Shown here piece by piece: positions 58,044-64,000 of a DNA stretch of 64,000 bases (its first letter is position 1; the number at the start of each line of letters is the position of its first letter). The stretch lies in the NCBI RefSeq assembly GCF_003363755.1, contig NZ_CP031396.1:1116001-1180000 (forward strand), given 5' to 3'. The notes under the pieces are model-generated. The model searched no databases and was not told the DNA's origin. It saw only the letters and a list, made by a program, of their open reading frames with translations. This stretch comes from Pseudomonas protegens (GTDB lineage Bacteria; Pseudomonadota; Gammaproteobacteria; Pseudomonadales; Pseudomonadaceae). A program made the position numbers and the translations under genes.

Positions 58044-59573
58044 TCAATGCCCCGCCGACGCCGGGCCGGCCTTGGCGGCAAACGGTGGCTTGGCCAGCCA
58101 CACCAACAGAATCAGGCCCATGAACCCCCAGCCCAGCAAGGTGAAATAGTCCACGGTCGAGAGCATGTACGCCTGGCTGGTGAGCACTTGGTCCAACTGC
58201 GCGTAGGCTTGGGTGCTGGCACCGCCGAGGTTGTTCAACGCGTCCCGGGTGACCGGATCGAAGATGCTCATGCTTTCGCTCATGTAGGCATGGTGCTGAT
58301 CCGCCCGACGAATCCAGATCCAGGTCGTCAGCGACGCCGCAAAGCTACCCCCCAGCGTCCGCAGGAAGGTCGCCAGGCCGGCGCCGTCGGCGATCTGGTG
58401 CGGCGGCAGGTCGGACATGAGGATGCTCAGGGTCGGCATGAAGAACAGCGCCACACCAATCCCCATGAACAGCTGCACCAGGGCGATGTGCTGGAAGTCC
58501 ACCTCATTGGTGAATCCGGCACGCATGAAGCAGCTCAGGCCAATGGCCAGGAACGCCAGGCCAGCCAGCAGGCGCAGGTCGAACTTGTGGGCGTACTTGC
58601 CGACAAAGGGCGACATCAGCACCGGCAAAATGCCAATCGGTGCCACGGCCAGACCGGCCCAAGTGGCGGTGTAGCCCATCTGGGTCTGCAACCATTGCGG
58701 CAGGATCAGGTTGATCCCGAAGAACCCGGCGTAACCGCCCACCAGCACGATGGTGCCGATGCGGAAGTTGCGATGGGCGAACAGCCGCAAGTTGACCACA
58801 GGATGCCGATCCGTCATTTCCCAGATCACGAACACCGCCAGGGCAATCACCGAGATCAGCGTGCCGGCGATGATGAAGTTGGACTCGAACCAGTCCAGGT
58901 CGTTGCCCTTGTCGAGAACGATCTGCAAGGCACCGACCCCGACGATCAGGCTCAGCAGGCCGATATAGTCCATCGGCTGGCGGCTGGTCACCACCGGTCG
59001 CGCCTTCAATTGCTGCTGAACCACCCAGGCAGCAAACAGGCCGATCGGCACATTGATAAAGAAGATCCACGGCCAGCTGTAGCTGTCGGTGATCCAGCCA
59101 CCGAGTATCGGCCCGGCAATCGGCGCCACCACCGTGACCATGGCCAGCAGCGCCAGGGCCATCCCCCTCTTCGCGGGCGGGTAGACGGCAATCAGCAGGG
59201 TCTGGGTCATGGGATACAGGGGACCTGCTACCACCCCTTGCAGCACCCGAAAGCCAACGAGTTCGGGCATCGAGGTGGAAATACCGCAGAGAAACGAGGC
59301 CAGCACAAACAGCAGGGTGGCCCAGATAAACAGCTTCACTTCACCGAAACGCCGGCTCAGCCAGCCGGTCAGTGGCAAGGCAATGGCGTTGCTCACGGCG
59401 AACGAGGTAATGACCCAGGTACCCTGCTCCGAACTCACCCCGAGGTTGCCAGAGATGGTCGGCAACGCCACGTTGGCGATGGTGGTATCGAGCACCTGCA
59501 TGAAGGTCGCCAGTGACAGGCCGATGGTGCTCAGCAGCAGGCTGGGAGGCGTGAAAGACGCGTTATTGCTCAT
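58044..59573 (-). CDS. emrB: DHA2-family MFS drug exporter (EmrB-like)
   Basis: A 509-residue inner-membrane transporter with 14 predicted helices. The DHA2 motif LDTTIANVALPTISGNLGVS lies at about residues 28-47, motif A appears as GWLSRRFGEVKLF, and motif C as GPILGGWITDSYSWPWIFFI, read in parts. It should pump hydrophobic compounds with proton antiport through the adjacent EmrA adaptor and the NodT-type outer-membrane channel. It is the last gene of a four-gene leftward operon under MarR control. Substrates cannot be told from sequence. Confidence 0.93.
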   Translation of the reverse strand: MSNNASFTPPSLLLSTIGLSLATFMQVLDTTIANVALPTISGNLGVSSEQGTWVITSFAVSNAIALPLTGWLSRRFGEVKLFIWATLLFVLASFLCGISTSMPELVGFRVLQGVVAGPLYPMTQTLLIAVYPPAKRGMALALLAMVTVVAPIAGPILGGWITDSYSWPWIFFINVPIGLFAAWVVQQQLKARPVVTSRQPMDYIGLLSLIVGVGALQIVLDKGNDLDWFESNFIIAGTLISVIALAVFVIWEMTDRHPVVNLRLFAHRNFRIGTIVLVGGYAGFFGINLILPQWLQTQMGYTATWAGLAVAPIGILPVLMSPFVGKYAHKFDLRLLAGLAFLAIGLSCFMRAGFTNEVDFQHIALVQLFMGIGVALFFMPTLSILMSDLPPHQIADGAGLATFLRTLGGSFAASLTTWIWIRRADQHHAYMSESMSIFDPVTRDALNNLGGASTQAYAQLDQVLTSQAYMLSTVDYFTLLGWGFMGLILLVWLAKPPFAAKAGPASAGH

Positions 59574-59641
59574 CGCGAATCCTTAGGAACTGGGCTGGCA
59601 CCCTGGTCTCTAGACGACACCAGGGTTGACGGATTGGCGAA

Positions 59642-60841
59642 TCAGCGCTGGGCCGTCTTGCCGATGGTCGCGCTGTTGTCGTGGATCAGACGGGCGATCA
59701 GAGCATCGGCCTCGCCCAACTGACGGTCATAGACGTTGGTGCTGAAGGAAGCCTTTTGCGGTGGTTGCTGGGCCAGTACCGGGCCGCTCTGATCCCGCAG
59801 GTTGACGTTCACCAGGGTCGACAGGCCGACCCGCAGCGGGTGCTTGGCCAGCTCCTCGGCATTGATGTGGATACGCACCGGCACACGCTGCACGATCTTG
59901 ATCCAGTTACCGGTGGCGTTCTGCGCCGGCAACAGGGCAAAGGCGCTACCGGTGCCGGCACCGAGGCTATCGATGGTGCCGCTGTACTTCACATCGCTGC
60001 CATAGATGTCGGCCTCGATGTCTACCGGCTGGCCAATGCGCATGTCACGCAGCTGGGTTTCCTTGAAGTTGGCGTCGATCCACAGCTGGTCCAGGGGAAT
60101 CACCGCCATCAGTGCAGTGCCCGGCTGGACCCGCTGGCCCAGTTGCACGGTGCGTTTGGCCACATAACCGGTCACTGGCGCAATCAGCGTGCTGCGGGCG
60201 TTGTTCAGGTAGGCCTGACGCAACTGCGCGGCCGCGGCCTGCACATCCGGGTGATTGGAGACTACGGTGTCGTCCACCAGGGCATTGGTGGTGTTGAGCT
60301 GCTGCTGGGCGTTGGCCAGGGCATTTTGTGCCGAGGTCAGGTCATCACGAGCGTGGGACAGTTCCTCCTGGGAAATCGCTCCGCTGGCCGCGAGGTTCTT
60401 GCGGCGATTGAAGTTGTCCTGGGCTTTCTGCACTTCGGCCTTCTGCGCCGCCACTTGAGCCCGCATGCCATCAACGTTGCTGTACAAGCCACGCACCTGG
60501 CGTACGGTGCGGGCCAGATTGGCCTCGGCACTCTGCAGGCCGACCTGGGCATCGTTAGGATCGAAGTTGATCAGCACCTGGCCCTCATGCACCAGATCAC
60601 CATCGTCGGCGCCGATGCTGACCACAGTGCCGGTGACCAGCGGGGTGATCTCCACGACGTTGCCGTTGACATAGGCATCGTCGGTGCTTTCATTCCAGCG
60701 CCCATAAAGTTCGTGCCAGGCGAACACGCCCAGACCGCCGAGAATGACGATGGCCGTCAGCCCCAGGAGCATGACTTTGCGCTTGCGGGAGTTACCGGCG
60801 TCCGGGGTGTTTTCGGTTGCTTGAGTGTCGGCAGTGGCCAT
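59642..60841 (-). CDS. emrA: EmrA-like membrane-fusion protein
   Basis: A 399-residue HlyD-family periplasmic adaptor. One N-terminal membrane anchor (VMLLGLTAIVILGGLGVFAW, about residues 24-43) is followed by the lipoyl half-motif, a long coiled-coil hairpin (VRGLYSNVDGMRAQVAAQKA), the second lipoyl half (LIAPVTGYVAKRTV) and a beta barrel. It bridges EmrB and the outer-membrane channel. It sits 15 bases after the NodT gene and 68 bases before emrB. Confidence 0.93.
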   Translation of the reverse strand: MATADTQATENTPDAGNSRKRKVMLLGLTAIVILGGLGVFAWHELYGRWNESTDDAYVNGNVVEITPLVTGTVVSIGADDGDLVHEGQVLINFDPNDAQVGLQSAEANLARTVRQVRGLYSNVDGMRAQVAAQKAEVQKAQDNFNRRKNLAASGAISQEELSHARDDLTSAQNALANAQQQLNTTNALVDDTVVSNHPDVQAAAAQLRQAYLNNARSTLIAPVTGYVAKRTVQLGQRVQPGTALMAVIPLDQLWIDANFKETQLRDMRIGQPVDIEADIYGSDVKYSGTIDSLGAGTGSAFALLPAQNATGNWIKIVQRVPVRIHINAEELAKHPLRVGLSTLVNVNLRDQSGPVLAQQPPQKASFSTNVYDRQLGEADALIARLIHDNSATIGKTAQR

Positions 60842-60856
60842 GACAAATACCTCGAA

Positions 60857-62326
60857 TTATTTAGTCTGAGGAACTGGGGCTGGGTCGGCCGAAGCCAGGT
60901 TCTGGGCACCGAAGCCGCCCCCCAACGCCTGCATCAATTGAATCGACAGATCGATCTGCTGAGCATTCAGCGTGGCCAGCTGGCGCTGGGCCTGCAGCAG
61001 TTGCTGCTCAATGCTCAGCACGTCCAGGTAGTTGCCGATCCCGGAGCCGAAACGCTGGACCACGGTGTTGTAAGAGTCCTGAGCGATGTCGGTGGCGTGC
61101 TGCTGGGCGACGATCTGCCGTCCGATTTCCCGCAGTTGGGAGATGCTGTCGCTGACATCCCCCAGGGCAGCCACCAGGGTCTTGTTGTATTGCGCGACTG
61201 CCAGGTCGTAGTCGGCATCCCGGGCGTCCAGGTCAGCCCGCAGCCGCCCGCCGTCGAAAATCGGCAGCGAGACAGTCGGCGCGATACTGAAGAAGCGACT
61301 GGCGGAACCGAACAGCGCATCCCCCAGCAACGCCTCGGTGCCCGCTCGCGCACTGAGGTTGAGGTTGGGGTAGAAACGGGTCTTGCTGGCATCGATGTTC
61401 TTGCTCGCCGCTTCCACCCGCCAGCGAGCCGCCACCAGATCAGGCCGGCGCCCCAGCAGTTCAGCGGGCAGCGTCGAAGGCAGGGCTACGGCGCTGGCTT
61501 GCAGGACCTTGGGCCGGGAGATGTCATCGGCCCGATCCGGACCCTTGCCGAGCAATACAGCCAAGGCGATCTTCGCGCTCTGCAATTGCTTCTCGGCGTC
61601 GATCAGGCTGGCCTGGGAGCTGGCCTCCAGACTTTCGGTCTGCTGGTACTGGTACTGACTGTCGATCCCGGAGTCCAGGCGACGGCGACTCAGGTCGAGC
61701 ATCTGCCGGGTACGCTTGAGGTCCTCGTTCGCCAGGTCGTACACGATATGCGCACGCCCCAGGTCGCTGTAGGCACGCGCTACATCGGCGGCCAGGGTCA
61801 GACTCGCTGCCTGGCGGTCGACTTCAGCGGCTCGGGCCTGCCCCAGCGCTGCTTCCCAGGCCGCGCGCTGGCCCCCCCAGAGATCGAAGTTGTAATTGAA
61901 GCTGGCGCCAATGTTGCGCACCGTGGAATAGGCCCCGCCCTGCCCCAGCGGGTCCTGGTCACGGGCCAGGCGCGAGCGGCTGATACCGGCACTGGCATCC
62001 AGGGTCGGCATCCGCCCGGCATCCGCGGCATAAGCCGCAGCACTGGCCTGATGGGCACGGGCACTGGCGATCTGCATGTCCGGGCTGTCCCGCAGGGCTT
62101 CCTGGATCAGCCCGTCAAGCTGGGTATCGCCCAGGCTTTTCCACCAGTCACTTTGTGGCCAGGCTGCCGGCGACAAAGTCACACCGTTGAGAGACTGTCC
62201 AGCTGCGAGGCTTTTCGCCTCAAGGCTTACGCCGGAGGTATCCAGGCCGCTGTAATTGGCACAACCGGCCAGACTCATGGCCAACAGCACCAGGCTGAGG
62301 CGGGTACGCGAGGTTTTACTGCTCAT
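60857..62326 (-). CDS. NodT-family outer-membrane efflux lipoprotein
   Basis: A 489-residue TolC/OprM-type channel. The signal peptide ends in a lipobox (LAGC) with lipidated Cys22. Two homologous halves carry the coiled-coil tunnel segments, with conserved LDGLIQEALRDSPDMQIASA and GRRPDLVAARWRVEAASKNI. It completes the tripartite pump with EmrA and EmrB, so the whole exporter is encoded in one operon, unlike E. coli emrAB, which borrows TolC. The start codon overlaps the MarR gene stop by 4 bases. Confidence 0.94.
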   Translation of the reverse strand: MSSKTSRTRLSLVLLAMSLAGCANYSGLDTSGVSLEAKSLAAGQSLNGVTLSPAAWPQSDWWKSLGDTQLDGLIQEALRDSPDMQIASARAHQASAAAYAADAGRMPTLDASAGISRSRLARDQDPLGQGGAYSTVRNIGASFNYNFDLWGGQRAAWEAALGQARAAEVDRQAASLTLAADVARAYSDLGRAHIVYDLANEDLKRTRQMLDLSRRRLDSGIDSQYQYQQTESLEASSQASLIDAEKQLQSAKIALAVLLGKGPDRADDISRPKVLQASAVALPSTLPAELLGRRPDLVAARWRVEAASKNIDASKTRFYPNLNLSARAGTEALLGDALFGSASRFFSIAPTVSLPIFDGGRLRADLDARDADYDLAVAQYNKTLVAALGDVSDSISQLREIGRQIVAQQHATDIAQDSYNTVVQRFGSGIGNYLDVLSIEQQLLQAQRQLATLNAQQIDLSIQLMQALGGGFGAQNLASADPAPVPQTK

Positions 62327-62796
62327 TTTTCACCTAAACGCAGGATGGTGATCGGGTCACCGGCAGCCAGCAAAATTTTCTTGAGAATCTGCTCCAGGGT
62401 GCGCAACTCCTCGGGAGAGATGGCACCCGCCAACTGGTTCATTGCATTGGCACCGATGTAAGGCAGCCGATCAGCAAGCTTGCGACCTTCCTCGGTCAGC
62501 ACCAGGCGCACCTGGCGCCGGTCGTCCTCCGAGCGTTGACGCGCCAGGAAGTCCTTCTGCTGCAGGCGGTCGAGCATGCGGGTCATCGAACCGCTGTCCA
62601 GGGACAGGTGGCGGCACAATTCGGCCGGGGTATCGACGCCGAACTGGGCCATGATGATCAGCACCTTGAACTGCGCGGCAGTGATGCCGTGGGGCTCCAT
62701 GTGGGTGTCAATGATCCGGTCCTTGAGCAGGGCGGCACGCCCCAGCAGCAAGCCGAGATGGCAATTGTGAAAGTCGTCGGGTTTGAAATGCTTCAT
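62323..62796 (-). CDS. MarR-family repressor of the efflux operon
   Basis: A 157-residue winged-helix regulator. The MarR signatures GITAAQFKVLIIMAQFGVDT, LDSGSMTRMLDRLQQKDFL and the wing RSEDDRRQVRLVLTEEG are clear. As first gene of the leftward operon marR-nodT-emrA-emrB it should repress its own promoter and be released by pump substrates, like EmrR. Two identical 12-base palindromes in its promoter, CTGCCTAGGCAG, are the likely operators. The ligand is unknown. Confidence 0.93.
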   Translation of the reverse strand: MKHFKPDDFHNCHLGLLLGRAALLKDRIIDTHMEPHGITAAQFKVLIIMAQFGVDTPAELCRHLSLDSGSMTRMLDRLQQKDFLARQRSEDDRRQVRLVLTEEGRKLADRLPYIGANAMNQLAGAISPEELRTLEQILKKILLAAGDPITILRLGEK

Positions 62797-62811
62797 CTGA
62801 CCACCAGTTAG

Positions 62812-62823
62812 CTGCCTAGGCAG
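62812..62823. promoter_or_regulatory. MarR operator O2 (CTGCCTAGGCAG)
   Basis: A perfect 12-base palindrome in the leader, about 10-20 bases after the predicted start site and 16 bases before the marR start codon. It is identical to O1, centre-to-centre distance 33 bases, about three helical turns. Confidence 0.75.
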
Positions 62824-62838
62824 AGAGTGTGTGTCGAG

Positions 62839-62866
62839 ATATTACTGCCTAGGCAGCCAATGTCAA
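62839..62866 (-). promoter_or_regulatory. Promoter of the marR-nodT-emrAB operon
   Basis: Leftwards, a perfect -35 TTGACA (62866-62861) and a -10 TAATAT (62844-62839) are 16 bases apart. The spacer contains operator O1, so repressor binding would block RNA polymerase directly. Predicted start near 62832. Confidence 0.8.
62845..62856. promoter_or_regulatory. MarR operator O1 (CTGCCTAGGCAG)
   Basis: A perfect 12-base palindrome lying entirely within the -35/-10 spacer of the efflux promoter. Identical copy to O2. Confidence 0.8.
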
Positions 62867-62971
62867 CGCAGTGATTAGCTTGCTGTTTATTTGCTTGATC
62901 AACGGCGCAGCGCCGCCGGCTTGAAAACCGGCGGGCGCCTTGTTCGATCAGGGAGAGGTGGTGTGGACAAG

Positions 62972-62990
62972 AAGGGGGCCATGCCCCCTT
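62972..62990 (-). terminator. Terminator of tamB
   Basis: Leftwards, AAGGGGGC and GCCCCCTT form a perfect 8-pair stem with a 3-base loop, 13 bases past the tamB stop and followed by CTTGT. A second G/C-rich imperfect hairpin (GCGCCGCCGG/CCGGCGGGCGC) lies near 62910-62938. Confidence 0.75.
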
Positions 62991-63002
62991 TGGCAGCAAG
63001 CC

Positions 63003-64000
63003 TTAGAAGTCGCGCTTGTAGAAGATGTCCAGGGAGCTGGCAAAACCGCTGGCCGCTTCCAGGTAGACCTTCTTGCTCAGTTTGTAGCGCAAGGCAATGG
63101 TGCTGGCGGGTTCGAAGACCCCGACGCCATAACGCAGACTGAGTTTCTCGGAAATATTGCCGCTAGCCACCACGCTGGTGCTGTTACCACTGCCTTGGGT
63201 GTCCAGCTGAAAGTCCTGGATGCCCAGGTTCTTGGCAATGCCGCCGGTGAGCTCGGCGCTGCCCATCAACCCCAGGCCCAGGGCCGCCTGGGCCAGCATG
63301 TTGTTGTCTTCACCGGTAGAGCTCAGCGGCCGTCCCAGTACCAGGTAGGACAGGGCCTGTTCCTGACTCATGGCCGGTTCGGAGAAGATCTGCGTCGCCG
63401 GTTGCTCGGCGCTGCCACTCAAGCGGATGCCGGCAATCACGTCGTCGGTCTGGCGCACCGCCTCGATATCCAGGTACGGCTGGTCGATGGGGCCGGCAAA
63501 CAGCAACCGTGCACGACGCACCGTCAGGCGCTGGCCATAGGCCCGATAACGACCGTCGTTGAGCCACAGCTCGCCGCGGGTATCCATGTTGTCGCCAATG
63601 TGCACATGCCCCCGCAGGTTGGCGGTAAGGCCGAACCCGGCAAAGCTGAGCTTGTCCTGGCCCACCTCCACATCGATGTTCATCGCCATGGCCATGGGCT
63701 TCTTACCTTCGTCGGTCTGCTGGCCGACGATGACCGTGTCATCGGAAACCTTGACCGTCGAGGGCGGCAATTCGCGTACGGTGATCTGCCCCTTGGGGAT
63801 CAGCACCTTGCCGTTGATTGCCAGCTTGTCGTCTTGCAGTGAAATCTTCAGGTCCGGAGCCATTTCCAGCGCGGCATAGGGCTCGACAGTGACGGGCAAC
63901 TGCGTGCCCTTGAGGCTCAGGTCCACCGCCAAGGCTCGCCCCCAGGCGATATTGCCATTGAGGTTGCCCTGCCCGGCCTTGCCGCTTTTCCAGCCGCCGT
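63003..64000 (-). CDS. tamB: Translocation and assembly module protein TamB, C-terminal part
   Basis: The frame is open from the right edge leftwards to the stop at 63003; about 331 codons are visible. The end is the DUF490 domain: beta-rich repeats (LNDGRYRAYGQRLTVRRARL), the conserved SGSAEQPATQIFSEPAMSQE, YLVLGRPLSS, and a terminal Phe (IFYKRDF) typical of TamB. TamB spans the periplasm as a beta-helix bridging to TamA and is now linked to phospholipid transport to the outer membrane (family knowledge). The tamA gene would lie beyond the window. Confidence 0.92.
   Translation of the reverse strand, partial: GGWKSGKAGQGNLNGNIAWGRALAVDLSLKGTQLPVTVEPYAALEMAPDLKISLQDDKLAINGKVLIPKGQITVRELPPSTVKVSDDTVIVGQQTDEGKKPMAMAMNIDVEVGQDKLSFAGFGLTANLRGHVHIGDNMDTRGELWLNDGRYRAYGQRLTVRRARLLFAGPIDQPYLDIEAVRQTDDVIAGIRLSGSAEQPATQIFSEPAMSQEQALSYLVLGRPLSSTGEDNNMLAQAALGLGLMGSAELTGGIAKNLGIQDFQLDTQGSGNSTSVVASGNISEKLSLRYGVGVFEPASTIALRYKLSKKVYLEAASGFASSLDIFYKRDF

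Noticed and set aside
59681..62461. Rightward open frame of about 926 codons opposite emrA and the NodT gene
   Set aside because: Same antisense artefact; it crosses gene boundaries and the emrA and NodT motifs are all on the minus strand.

Overview
The window is a stretch of Pseudomonas chromosome, most likely from the P. fluorescens complex. The evidence is the gene order, the strong G/C preference at third codon positions, fused NuoCD, two isocitrate dehydrogenases side by side, and copies of the Pseudomonas REP motif (GTAGGAGCCGGCTTGCCGGC). The order tusDCBE, cysG, serS, rarA, lolA, ftsK, trxB, aat, bpt, infA, clpA, clpS, cspD, icd, idh, mnmA, hflD, purB, aceA, nuoA-N matches what I remember of P. 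aeruginosa. It is a core-genome segment with a few accessory pieces. I found no rRNA, tRNA, CRISPR array, insertion sequence or prophage.

Region 1 (1-4.3 kb): the catechol branch of the beta-ketoadipate pathway. catB, catC and catA read leftwards, divergent from catR, with a recognisable LysR operator between them. A BenR-like AraC regulator is cut by the left edge. Region 2 (4.3-6.8 kb): small accessory genes (RDD membrane protein, an unknown 111-residue protein, a DUF1275 membrane protein, a short-chain dehydrogenase). Region 3 (6.9-10.4 kb): tusDCBE for tRNA 2-thiouridine sulfur relay, translationally coupled to ybiB, then a glutathionyl-hydroquinone reductase. Region 4 (10.4-18.0 kb, leftward): ftsK, lolA, rarA, crcB, serS, cysG. 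Region 5 (18.2-24.4 kb): trxB, then nearly the whole bacterial N-degron pathway (aat, bpt, clpS, clpA) interrupted only by infA, then cspD.

Region 6 (24.4-36.8 kb): the isocitrate node (icd and monomeric idh divergently, aceA 7 kb further on) around a nudJ-mnmA-hflD-purB block, the ribosomal oxygenase roxA, a GNAT protein and an orphan secretin-N-domain protein. mnmA completes the Tus thiolation pathway of region 3. Region 7 (37.3-52.3 kb): the full nuoA-N operon for respiratory complex I. Region 8 (52.5-53.2 kb): a HigB2/HigA2 toxin-antitoxin pair lodged between nuo and cysS. Region 9 (53.3-57.9 kb): cysS and glnS leftward, ppiB and lpxH rightward. Region 10 (58.0-64.0 kb, leftward): a MarR-controlled tripartite EmrAB-type drug efflux operon with two identical palindromic operators at its promoter, then the 3' part of tamB running off the right edge.

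No clearly new multi-gene system is visible. The best leads are regulatory: the duplicated operator before the efflux operon, the unusual aceA leader with a C-rich, G-poor stretch, the hairpin-framed ribosome site of higB2, the switch-like hairpins before cspD, and the orphan secretin-like protein. All family assignments come from reading protein motifs by eye, without database searches.
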